Origin: Leifsonia virtsii
GTDB lineage: Bacteria > Actinomycetota > Actinomycetes > Actinomycetales > Microbacteriaceae
Assembly: GCF_030433675.1 (NCBI RefSeq)
Contig: NZ_JAROCB010000002.1
Span: 1-64,000, forward strand
Length of the DNA stretch: 64,000 nt
Reading direction: 5' to 3'
The notes below the pieces were generated by a model, which searched no databases, was not told where the DNA came from, and was given only the letters and a program-made list of their open reading frames with translations. How positions within the stretch are numbered: the stretch's first letter is position 1; each line of letters starts with the position of its first letter. The position numbers and the translations under genes were made by a program. This document shows, piece after piece, positions 26,294-33,468 of the stretch.

Positions 26294-27315
26294 TATAAAA
26301 CTGACGGAGGTTGTTGACAGTCGGGTCTTCCACTTGGGAGGAAGACTGCATGACACGAGAACTCTCCGCCTCGGCCCAGCGGGCGATTGAACGGCGGGCG
26401 AATCACAAGCTCGCGGTGCTGCGGCATGTTGAGGAAGTCAGCGGCAACATCGCCGCGAGCTGCCGCTACTACGGCGTGAGCCGGCAGGCCTACTACCACT
26501 GGCTCAAGCGCTACGAGGCGGAAGGGTTCGAGGGGCTCAAGGATCGCTCTAGCGCCCCGCATCACTCACCGGCCGCGACCGATGCGGAGGTGATCGAGAA
26601 GATCCTCTGGCTGCGCCAGCAGTATCACTTCGGGCCGGAGAAGATCGCGATGTATTTGAAGCGATATCACGACATCACGATCAGCGTCTCCGGAGTCTGG
26701 CGGATCCTCAAGGAGGTCGGCCCGAACCGGTTGCCGGCTTCGCAGCGTTACAAACGTCGGGAGATCCGGTGGAAGCGCTACGAGAAGCAGCGCCCCGGCC
26801 ATGCGCTGCAGGTGGATGTGAAGTTCATCGAACCTTTGGGCCAGACCGGCAAAAAGAAGCGCTACTACCAATACACCGCCATCGATGACTGCACCCGTCT
26901 GCGCGTGCTCAAGGCCTACCCGACCCACGATCAGAAGACCGCGATCCGCTTCATCGACCACGTCCTCTCCAAGCTGCCGTTCAAAGTCGAGAAGGTCCAA
27001 ACCGACAACGGCAGCGGCCAGTCCTTCCACTGGCACCTGCTGGACAAGGGCATCGACCACATCCGCATCAGACCTGCCACGCCGCGGCTGAACGGCAAGA
27101 TCGAGCGCTCGCACCGGATCGACGCGGAGGAGTTCTACCGGCTCCTGGAGGGGCAGGTCATCGACGACGTCAACCTCTTCAACGACCGCCTCCAACAATG
27201 GGAGGACTACTACAACTACGATCGACCACACGGAGCCCTCGCAGGCCAGACTCCTTACGAGCGACTCAAGCAGAAAACACAGGACCCGCTGTCATAGGCC
27301 TTTGTCAGTTGCACA
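26294..27315 (+). mobile_element. IS481-type insertion sequence A
   Basis: An element of about 1,022 bp. Its ends form an imperfect inverted repeat: TATAAAACTGACGGAGG at the left and, read inward from the right, TGTGCAACTGACAAAGG, sharing AACTGAC and AGG. It is flanked on both sides by TCGGCCAATCTGACG. It contains one apparently intact transposase gene. The boundary is inferred from the repeats. Confidence 0.7.
26350..27297 (+). CDS. IS481-family transposase (element A)
   Basis: A 315-residue DDE transposase. An N-terminal helix-turn-helix is visible (CRYYGVSRQAYYHWLKRY), then an integrase core with acidic residues in LQVDVKFIE (about D156), KVQTDNGSGQSF (about D219) and LNGKIERSHR (about E252). 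The C terminus WEDYYNYDRPHGALAGQTP is typical of the family. I chose the ATG at 26350; a longer frame to 26311 lacks support. No lesion is visible, so this copy may still be active. It fills almost the whole of element A. Confidence 0.9.
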   Translation: MTRELSASAQRAIERRANHKLAVLRHVEEVSGNIAASCRYYGVSRQAYYHWLKRYEAEGFEGLKDRSSAPHHSPAATDAEVIEKILWLRQQYHFGPEKIAMYLKRYHDITISVSGVWRILKEVGPNRLPASQRYKRREIRWKRYEKQRPGHALQVDVKFIEPLGQTGKKKRYYQYTAIDDCTRLRVLKAYPTHDQKTAIRFIDHVLSKLPFKVEKVQTDNGSGQSFHWHLLDKGIDHIRIRPATPRLNGKIERSHRIDAEEFYRLLEGQVIDDVNLFNDRLQQWEDYYNYDRPHGALAGQTPYERLKQKTQDPLS

Positions 27316-27330
27316 TCGGCCAATCTGACG
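27316..27330 (+). repeat. 15-bp direct repeat, copy 2
   Basis: TCGGCCAATCTGACG between elements A and B, identical to 26279-26293 and 28725-28739. Confidence 0.8.
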
Positions 27331-27426
27331 TGTTATGTCTCAGCGCATCCGTAACGAACCTGCCTCAATAGATCGGTAACGCTTGGGGCTGTCTTGGTGG
27401 TGACACTTGTCCTCGATCTTTGAGGG

Positions 27427-28646
27427 ATGAGTCGTGTTGAGCCTGTTGATCCTCGTGTCCGTCTCGCGATCGCCCAGTGGCCTGATGATGCGCCGCGGGG
27501 TCGGTGACGACGTTCTGTCTTGAGCACGGGATCGCCCGAAAGACGTTCTATGCGATCCGCAATCGAGCGCGGTCGGAGGGACAGGCTGCGGCACTTGAGC
27601 CACGCACCCGCCGGCCGTCGATGATCCAGAACCGGATCTCCGACGAGGTGAAGGCTCAGGCGATCGGGGTTCGTGCGGCGCTGGAGCAGTCAGGGTTGGA
27701 TCACGGGCCGATCAGTGTTCACGAGAAGATGCGCGCCCTCCGGATGGAACCAGTCCCCGCGGTGTCGTCGTTAGCGCGGATCTTCCGCGACGCTGGCGTC
27801 GCTCGACTCGAGCCGAAGAAGAAGCCGCGGGCGTCCTATCGCCGGTTCGTTTATCCGGCGCCGAACGCGTGCTGGCAACTCGACGGCACCGAATACGTTC
27901 TGACCGGTGGTCGCAAGTGCGTGATCTTCCAGCTCATCGACGATCACTCCCGGCTTGCGGTGGCCTCCCACGTCTCCTGGGGTGAGACCTCCGAAGGGGC
28001 GATCGCAGTGGTCAGCAAGGGGATCGCAGCACATGGCGTCCCGCAACGGCTGCTGTCAGATAACGGGGCGGCGTTGAACCCGTCGCGGCGGGGAGTGCTG
28101 GGCCAGTTGGTCGTCTATCTGCGCTCGCTCGGCGTTGAGCCGATCACCGGCAAGCCCTATAAGCCGACCACGCAGGGGAAGAATGAGCGCTTCCACCAGA
28201 CCCTGTTCCGGTTCCTCGACAAGCAACCGCTCGCCGAGACCCTTGAGCAGTTGCAAGCCCAGGTCGATGCATTCGATCTGATCTATAACACTGAGCGACC
28301 GCACCAAGGATTGCCGGGCCGGATCACTCCGACGCTGGCCTGGGCGGCGACGCCGGTGGTCGAGCCGCCTCGGCCGGTTCCGCAGCTGGCGGCCCCGCTC
28401 GCGGACGATGGCCTGCGAATGACCCGGATCCACGACAACGGCACCGTCTATGCCCGCGGCGCCAAGTTCCAAGTCAGCCGCACCCTCGCCGGCAGCATCG
28501 CCTACCGGATCGAGGAAGACGACCACCTCCTCATCTTCGGCGCCCAGGGCACCCTCTTGGCCGAATACCCGTGGCCCGAACCGGGCACCAAATACGTCGG
28601 CAACGGCCAACCCCGCGGACCCCGTGGACCACGCAAAACCCGCTAA
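27427..28646 (+). pseudogene. IS481-family transposase (element B), frame break near codon 25
   Basis: Codons from ATG 27427 give MSRVEPVDPRVRLAIAQWPD then stop at 27505-27507. The next frame, open from GTG 27504, continues TTFCLEHGIARKTFYAIRNR, so one base is missing near 27497-27503 (the expected join is PRG-S-VTTFC). The core has WQLDGTEYVL, LLSDNGAALNP and TTQGKNERFHQT as the DDE motif, and IYNTERPHQGLPG near the end, followed by a C-terminal beta-rich tail. If the GTG at 27504 can initiate, a 380-residue protein lacking the first 26 residues could be made. Otherwise it is dead or uses frameshifting. Confidence 0.75.
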
Positions 28647-28648
28647 CT

Positions 28649-28716
28649 GTTACCGATGTCCTGAGACATAAAGTGTTACCGATGTCCTGAGGCAGAACTG
28701 TTACCGATGTCTTGAG
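28649..28716 (+). repeat. Three 18-bp subterminal repeats with 25-bp period
   Basis: TGTTACCGATGTCCTGAG at 28649 and 28674, and TGTTACCGATGTCTTGAG at 28699, exactly 25 bases apart. They lie inside the right end of element B. Degenerate inverted copies occur at its left end (CTCAGCGCATCCGTAAC, CTCAATAGATCGGTAAC). They are probably transposase-binding sites. Confidence 0.75.
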
Positions 28717-28724
28717 ACATCACA

Positions 28725-28739
28725 TCGGCCAATCTGACG
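28725..28739 (+). repeat. 15-bp direct repeat, copy 3
   Basis: TCGGCCAATCTGACG immediately right of element B, identical to 26279-26293 and 27316-27330. Confidence 0.8.
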
Positions 28740-29055
28740 GCACGCCGCGATCTGCGCACATTTTGCGCACAACTGGGTGGGGTCATGAGAGGTCGTAGAG
28801 AGTTAGTCGAGCCCGTGGATCGTTGATTTTCTGCGGTTTCATGTCGACGGCGGGATGCCCAAAGGTCCCCGGATAGAGTTCGAATCCCACGCTCTCGACT
28901 CGCGACCATGAATGCTTCAAGAACCCTCTTTGGCTGGGTGTCGGCGAGCCTGAAACCGGGACAGCCAGGGGACAGTTGCAATCAACTCCGCGTTGTGCAG
29001 AGCGGTGCATTTGTTGCACGCGATGCGCGGAAATGCGGTGCTCGGCCGGGTTACT
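28740..29055. other. Gene-poor stretch before the tRNA-Ser fragment
   Basis: No gene can be supported. On the minus strand a frame ending at 28783 reads ESVGFELYPGTFGHPAVDMK and looks protein-like, but it has no recognisable family and its upstream part is poor. It may be the 3' remnant of a lost gene. Confidence 0.35.
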
Positions 29056-29118
29056 CGACCCTGCTAAGGTGGAGTCCCCGTAAGGGGACCGAGGGTTCAA
29101 ATCCCTCCGTCTCCGCCA
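29056..29118 (+). tRNA. Partial tRNA-Ser(GCT), 3' half; probable attachment site
   Basis: From the anticodon arm onward the sequence is tRNA-Ser-like: CGACC, loop CTGCTAA (anticodon GCT), a long variable arm GTCCCCGTAAGGGGAC, the T arm GAGGGTTCAAATCCCTC, then CGTCTCCGCCA with an encoded CCA. The 5' partner of the acceptor (GGAGACG) and a plausible D arm are not upstream, and one anticodon-stem pair is mismatched. So this is not a complete tRNA gene. The 3' half of tRNA-Ser is a common integration target, which makes this a likely att site of an integrated element. Confidence 0.7.
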
Positions 29119-29347
29119 CTAGATGTGGTGGTCAGGGCCGGTTTATGCCGCTCAAGCATCGCCACCCCCCCAATGTCCCACAGCTGATCTCGCTGCGGCG
29201 TCATCGCGCCCAATCGAAATGGTGTGTCGAGGTCATCGAATGAGCGGCTCCGGGAATTCGCCCGGGGTAGAGGGCAGGGACCGGTCACTCGTGCTCCGCC
29301 GGCAGTCGGGACGGAGGAAGTCGGGTGTCCCCAAGTACGCTCGGGCT

Positions 29348-29971
29348 ATGGATGAGTTGGCTCAGGACATTACGTGGCATACGAGTCTGCCCGAACCGCT
29401 TTACCGCGTGATTGGCCGAGTCGCGCACTCATCAGCCTTGCTGGACGCGATGTTAGGTGAGTTTGCGGAAACGTTGGCCGGCGGCGTAGAAGCCTGGGTT
29501 TTTGTCTCTGGGCAAAACACTGAGTGGCTGATCCAGACCTGCCGTACCCTTCTCAAGATAACGGACCCATACAACGACAGTTTCACCGTCGATTTTCACG
29601 CCGACATCCTGCGAAACCTTGACCGGGCCAACTCCCTGCGTGTGCTCCGGAACAGAGTTGTCCACGGAACGTGGAGCAACGTTCCTTTTGCCGAGGAACC
29701 GATCTCTCGGCCATGGGGAAGCACAGCCGATTCTGATCGCGTCTATTGGGTGTCTCGCGATCGTCAGCGCAGATCCTTCGAAGAGCAAGCGATGACCGTA
29801 GCGGACGTGGATCGCCTGGCGGACGAGTTTGATCGCGTTACGGCGTCGACAATTCGCATCTACCGAGCTTTCTCTCCTCACGAGCCTGACTGGCCTCCGT
29901 TTAGGCGTTGGCGCGACCTAGGTTTCGGTGACGATGCATCCGCTGATTTGGACGACGCGGACCCGCACTAA
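29348..29971 (+). CDS. Hypothetical protein with HEPN-like RNRVVH motif
   Basis: A 207-residue protein of no family I can name. An all-helical stretch around residues 20-110 ends in SLRVLRNRVVHGTWSN, which matches the Rx4-6H (here RNRVVH) signature of HEPN domains, often RNases or nucleotidyl-transferase partners in toxin-antitoxin and abortive-infection systems. The remainder is polar with a tryptophan-rich, acidic C terminus. The ATG at 29348 follows TACGCT by six bases, a leaderless-type promoter; an upstream open frame overlaps the tRNA fragment. It is the first gene after the tRNA-Ser attachment sequence. Confidence 0.7.
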   Translation: MDELAQDITWHTSLPEPLYRVIGRVAHSSALLDAMLGEFAETLAGGVEAWVFVSGQNTEWLIQTCRTLLKITDPYNDSFTVDFHADILRNLDRANSLRVLRNRVVHGTWSNVPFAEEPISRPWGSTADSDRVYWVSRDRQRRSFEEQAMTVADVDRLADEFDRVTASTIRIYRAFSPHEPDWPPFRRWRDLGFGDDASADLDDADPH

Positions 29972-30389
29972 GAGGAAGCCGACACCACTCCTCGAGCGGC
30001 GGGCCCACTCGGACTGCGTCGGTGAGGGCGAAAGTGGGCGACCGCTGACGTCATCTTGCTTCACCCTCAGCTCCTCAAACAGCTGGTCGAACGCGGCCCC
30101 CAGCGCCACGAGAGATCGAAAAGCATCGACACTTGAGCGCATCCGCGCGCGAAAAGCTGCCGTTGGGGACCGTTTGGCTGACAGTAGTGAGAGAGCCGTT
30201 CTCCATCCTTGCAGTGTTACGGTACGAGGCCCTCAGCTACCCGTGCCTCTCGCAAGAGCGAGCCCTTGAGTCGCTATCCGGCTACAAGTCACCTGCCGGT
30301 CTACTCCGACCGCTCCATAGCAGCGATTCCACCCCGACGTGCCGGAGCGTACCGCGGCGAATACGTGGATGCCTCGCTAGATTCGTCGC
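29972..30389. other. No convincing gene; leaderless promoter at its end
   Basis: Short frames exist on both strands (for example minus 29918-30142, plus 30133-30393) but they lack family features and ribosome sites. At the right end, TAGATT lies six bases before the ATG of the next gene, a leaderless -10 pattern. Confidence 0.4.
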
Positions 30390-30803
30390 ATGACCTTGAA
30401 GTCATGGGCGGTGAACTACATCGGGCGGCCGGTTACGGTCGCAGATCTGGTCGACCTTGCGACGGTCGAGCTCGACGATCCGTACTCTTTGCTCACGGCC
30501 CTTTACGGCTGGAAGGCAGACCACATGGCGACCACGGCAAAAGCGCTAGCTGGGGCCGGTTCGGCGGTGGCCCTCGCAACGTTGGTCCCCCTCATTCAGG
30601 TGGACTCGACCAAGAGCATCGGTTGGGGGTGGCTAATCGCGGCCTGGGTGGCCGCATCGGTCCTGATTGCAATCGGAATCATTGCCTTCTCGTTCGCTCG
30701 TCGACTGCATGCTGAGTTCGTCGCGGCTCAAGCCCTCTTAGGTGAGCTTGTCGAGATCAGGGCGTTCATTCGGCGCTATCGTGCGCAGGACGGCCGACTT
30801 TGA
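30390..30803 (+). CDS. Small two-helix membrane protein
   Basis: A 137-residue protein with two adjacent hydrophobic segments, ALAGAGSAVALATLVPLI (about 52-70) and a second at about 79-101, flanked by polar regions. The soluble N terminus and a helical, basic C terminus (LVEIRAFIRRYRAQ) probably face the cytoplasm. No family recognised. A TAGATT box precedes ATG 30390 by six bases. The last codons overlap the TTG start of the next gene, so the two are coupled and may work together at the membrane. Confidence 0.65.
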   Translation: MTLKSWAVNYIGRPVTVADLVDLATVELDDPYSLLTALYGWKADHMATTAKALAGAGSAVALATLVPLIQVDSTKSIGWGWLIAAWVAASVLIAIGIIAFSFARRLHAEFVAAQALLGELVEIRAFIRRYRAQDGRL

Positions 30804-31522
30804 GCTTCGAACTCTTCATAGGCCTCTCTTCAGCGGTAATAACCGCAGTCACCACGGTTATCGCCGGGCTTGTGTTTATCGGCAACCGCGCCGAGTCTGA
30901 ACTCCAGCGGGCGACCCTCGAGCGAATCCACGTCGACGCTGTGTTAGGAGAGGCGACCCTCAAGTCGGTGGGTGACCTCATCGTTCGCGACCTTGGCTCG
31001 ACCTCCATGCCCGACTATGTCCGCGACACTGAAATACGCGTGCGATTCAGGCATGCATTCAATGCCGCGAGAGGCTTCCTCGGTGAACCACTCGAAGAGG
31101 CCTCCGACAACGATACGAATACAGAGCCTCCATGGCAGAGTTCAGAACCGCATTGGGCAGATACGGGTTTCACGGCAGATGGTTTGCGAGCCCTTCGAGA
31201 TATTGGTAATGGCGAAGCCTGGAACGCGTTAGCAAGAATGAGGCGCATTCTCGAACAGGAGCTCTTTGCGCTGCTGAACAGTGAGTCCATCGAGTCGGTG
31301 ACGAGCGCAGGGCGCCCCACCCGAGGTGGTGCGGGTCAGCTTGTGGTTGTAGCTGAAAGGGCTGGTCTTGTGTCTGAGAACGAGGCGCGCCGACTCCGCC
31401 ATTCGATTGGTACGGCAAATCGAGCCATCCATGGAGAAGACGTACCGGCAGACGAAGCTGTCGATGCTGTCGTGAGCATTGATCGATTCATTCAAAGACG
31501 GCGGGGACCCGCCGTCGACTAG
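30800..31522 (+). CDS. Membrane-anchored protein with HEPN-like C terminus
   Basis: A 240-residue protein starting at TTG 30800, overlapping the stop of the previous gene. One N-terminal membrane segment (LSSAVITAVTTVIAGLVFIG) is followed by a cytoplasmic helical domain. Near the C terminus, EARRLRHSIGTANRAIHGED has the spacing of a DUF4145/HEPN-type helix ending in NRAIHG. With the upstream two-helix protein it looks like a membrane-associated pair, reminiscent of effector/sensor modules in phage defence, but this is inference. Function unknown. Confidence 0.65.
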   Translation: MSFELFIGLSSAVITAVTTVIAGLVFIGNRAESELQRATLERIHVDAVLGEATLKSVGDLIVRDLGSTSMPDYVRDTEIRVRFRHAFNAARGFLGEPLEEASDNDTNTEPPWQSSEPHWADTGFTADGLRALRDIGNGEAWNALARMRRILEQELFALLNSESIESVTSAGRPTRGGAGQLVVVAERAGLVSENEARRLRHSIGTANRAIHGEDVPADEAVDAVVSIDRFIQRRRGPAVD

Positions 31523-31529
31523 GGGGCGC

Positions 31530-31645
31530 CGGTAACGACCCTTTGGATCGGGGCCTGGGCGAGTATCCGTGGGACTGCTTTGACGTTGGCGGCGGCGGAG
31601 ACGGCGAGGCTGACGGTCGTGCGCGCAGGGTCGTGGGTCGACCCT
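31530..31645 (-). pseudogene. Tyrosine recombinase (integrase) C-terminal remnant
   Basis: On the minus strand the sequence reads HDPARTTVSLAVSAAANVKA then VPRILAQAP. This matches the conserved end of actinobacterial phage-type integrases (HDLRHT-x-SLA-x-SAGANVKAVQRMLGHAS). The RxxH box is altered and the catalytic tyrosine region is gone. It is more GC-rich than its surroundings. It is the only trace of an integrase in the islet. Confidence 0.65.
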
Positions 31646-31706
31646 TGACGGTAGGCGGTGCGCAGCGCTGGGCCCGGTGTCGCAGGGCGTCGATATAGTC
31701 CAACGT

Positions 31707-32354
31707 ATGCCATCGACTACGTGTCCGTTTTGCGAGCGCTACGCCAACATGACTATCAAATGGGGTCAGCTAGATGATCCGCATGCAGAGGTCAAGTTCG
31801 CGGCCACCTGTGACTTCTGCGAGGCCCTGTCGATCGCTCGAGGCCGCAATGTCAATGGAAATTACGGCGGCGTTACCACGGACCTCGGCTTTGTCCGAAA
31901 GACTGCCGCTGAGGCCGAGACTAGGAAGACACTGGAGTGGTGGCCCAAAGTGGGGGCCGCGCCCGCAGTCGAAGATGTGCCGGCCTCTATCGCTCGAGCT
32001 GCTCGCGAAGCCTATTCGTCGGCCAGCGTAGGAAATCACATGGCAGCCATCCTCATGGCTCGCACGGTTGTCGAGGCTACTGCCAAAAGCAAGGGAATCA
32101 GCGATGGCACTCTCGCATCAAAGATCAACTCGATGCAGCGGGAAGGGTTGATTCGCCCCGCTATTGCTGAGCAGGCGCATGAAGTTCGGTTTGCCGGTAA
32201 CGACATGGCGCACGGAGATATTGATGCTGCCGTGGATGCAACCGATTCGGAAGAGCTTCTAGCGCTCATGGCGGAAGTGCTGAGCGAGGTCTTCCAGGGG
32301 CCCGCGAGGCTCGAACGCATTCGAGCTAAGCGACAGTCGGAGGCTCCTGATTGA
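31707..32354 (+). CDS. DUF4145-type protein with zinc ribbon
   Basis: A 215-residue protein. The N terminus has paired cysteines, TTCPFCERY and TCDFCEAL, suggesting a zinc knuckle. The second half is the DUF4145 helical domain: AAILMARTVVEATAKSKGI, then EVRFAGNDMAHGD (an HEPN-like N-x-x-x-H). DUF4145 proteins accompany restriction, retron and other defence loci or are fused to nuclease domains, but their biochemistry is poorly known. A TATAGT box seven bases before ATG 31707 indicates a leaderless transcript. A terminator follows. Confidence 0.8.
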   Translation: MPSTTCPFCERYANMTIKWGQLDDPHAEVKFAATCDFCEALSIARGRNVNGNYGGVTTDLGFVRKTAAEAETRKTLEWWPKVGAAPAVEDVPASIARAAREAYSSASVGNHMAAILMARTVVEATAKSKGISDGTLASKINSMQREGLIRPAIAEQAHEVRFAGNDMAHGDIDAAVDATDSEELLALMAEVLSEVFQGPARLERIRAKRQSEAPD

Positions 32355-32435
32355 GGGACTAGGGGTCGCGTCCACAAGAATGACAACACTTTGACAAGAC
32401 TGGAGAGCTCCAAACATCAAGTACACGGGAGCAGC

Positions 32436-32466
32436 GGAGCACCATGCGAGCGGCACGGGGTGCTCC
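32436..32466 (+). terminator. Hairpin after the DUF4145 gene
   Basis: GGAGCACC (32436-32443) pairs with GGTGCTCC (32459-32466), followed by CTTTATG. It lies between convergent genes. Confidence 0.6.
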
Positions 32467-32507
32467 CTTTATGAAGCCGAGCCTCCACAAAGGCCCCACG
32501 ATCGTGG

Positions 32508-32843
32508 TCAGCCTAGATTGCACTTGGTAGTGAAGAGAAGCGAAGTTCCGCGCCTTCCAGAGTGCTGGTCAGGGGTAATTCCAGCGAACAGAATTGCCTC
32601 GAGTCCGATGGAAACCTCACGGTTCACCCACGGCTCGCATTGTTGCTTAGCTCTGGCGATAGTCGAGCCCGCGCAATTGGGGTGACGGTGTCCTAGATTG
32701 GTCGCGAGCATGCCCAAAGCGTCCGCGACTGCTTCTTCGTCACTCGGGCTTGCAGCCTCTCGTGTGAGGTATCCCTCGTCGAACCCAGATACGAACTTGC
32801 CGGTCAACGGGTCTTCGCTATGAATGCCGCGTAGGGCATCCAT
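32508..32843 (-). CDS. Hypothetical protein, second of an overlapping pair
   Basis: A 111-residue minus-strand frame beginning MDALRGIHSEDP with no family I recognise. It contains helical polar sequence (SPSDEEAVADALGMLATNLG) and two cysteines. Its first 40 bases overlap the end of the upstream gene in another frame, so it is either a coupled small gene or the C-terminal part of one protein broken by a frameshift near 32804-32843. Confidence 0.45.
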   Translation of the reverse strand: MDALRGIHSEDPLTGKFVSGFDEGYLTREAASPSDEEAVADALGMLATNLGHRHPNCAGSTIARAKQQCEPWVNREVSIGLEAILFAGITPDQHSGRRGTSLLFTTKCNLG

Positions 32844-33049
32844 GGGTCGGCGGACGGCTTGTTATCGCAAGCTGCATGCACGAAGCGAATCTCGGCCGGC
32901 ACCCCGTATGGAACGCGATCAAAGACGACGTGCAACTGCGCGTCCCTGATCGGAACGCCGCACGTGTCGCAGACTATACGAACCGTCAACTCCTGGTCAT
33001 CCTGGTGGTTCCCCGGGCGCCCGGACGGTTCTTGAATAATGCGGCTCAT
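32804..33049 (-). CDS. Hypothetical zinc-knuckle-like small protein
   Basis: An 81-residue minus-strand protein. VRIVCDTCGVPIRDAQ supplies a CxxC and FVHAACDNKP a further His and Cys, together a plausible zinc site. It starts at 33049, six bases after TAATCT (plus 33056-33061), a leaderless promoter pattern that supports it as real. The end overlaps the downstream frame at 32508-32843. No known family. Confidence 0.6.
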   Translation of the reverse strand: MSRIIQEPSGRPGNHQDDQELTVRIVCDTCGVPIRDAQLHVVFDRVPYGVPAEIRFVHAACDNKPSADPWMPYAAFIAKTR

Positions 33050-33468
33050 GGCGCCAGATTAGCGTTTCCGCTCCGGACGACCAGTTAGCCCGCAAGCCTG
33101 TGACGAGGAAGGTCCAACCGTGAGTGCCGCAGTTCACGAGGCGGCGTGGAAGTAGTGCCGCGGTGGGTTCGAAGTCCTTCGACCACCCAAAGCAGCCCGT
33201 CTGTGTGCAGCGCGCTGAGCGCTGAGCGGTGTCCCCGATTCGGCATGGGGAGGCGGCCCCTCCGCGGCGGATCGTCGGCTTGCGTCGGCTGCCCGAGTCG
33301 CCCCGAGAGTCCGCCGAGATCCGTTGATAGCGCGGCTACGACGGGATACCAATCCAGTTGGCCAATTGCTCTCCGGAACCGCAATCGTCCCGGGCTGGGA
33401 TCCATGTCCCCCTTGTTGGGGTGAGCGATGCCCTCGCCTGCGCCAAGTGCGTATGGAAGCGTCAAAAC
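33050..33468. other. Long upstream region of the proteasome-like gene
   Basis: No supported gene. It holds the minus-strand promoter at 33056-33061 and the unmapped promoter of the Ntn-hydrolase gene. In-frame starts as far up as 33358 exist for that gene, but the sequence there is not protein-like. Confidence 0.4.

Larger units (their letters stand above)
27331..28724 (+). mobile_element. IS481-type insertion sequence B
   Basis: An element of about 1,394 bp. The left end TGTTATGTCTCAGCGCATC matches the right end read inward (TGTGATGTCTCAAGACATC), and both continue into a GTAAC block. It is flanked by the 15-bp repeat TCGGCCAATCTGACG on both sides. It contains one transposase gene with an apparent frameshift, plus three subterminal 25-bp-spaced repeats at the right end. 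Confidence 0.75.

Noticed and set aside
28649-28716. Possible CRISPR array (three evenly spaced repeats)
   Set aside because: The spacers are only seven bases long and the units lie inside an IS end, with matching sites at the other end.
28885-28905. tRNA T-arm-like GAGTTCGAATCCC
   Set aside because: The flanking bases do not form the T stem and no acceptor or anticodon arm is near.
29918-30142. A 74-codon minus-strand frame between islet genes
   Set aside because: It overlaps the 3' end of the HEPN-like gene, and has no ribosome site or family features.
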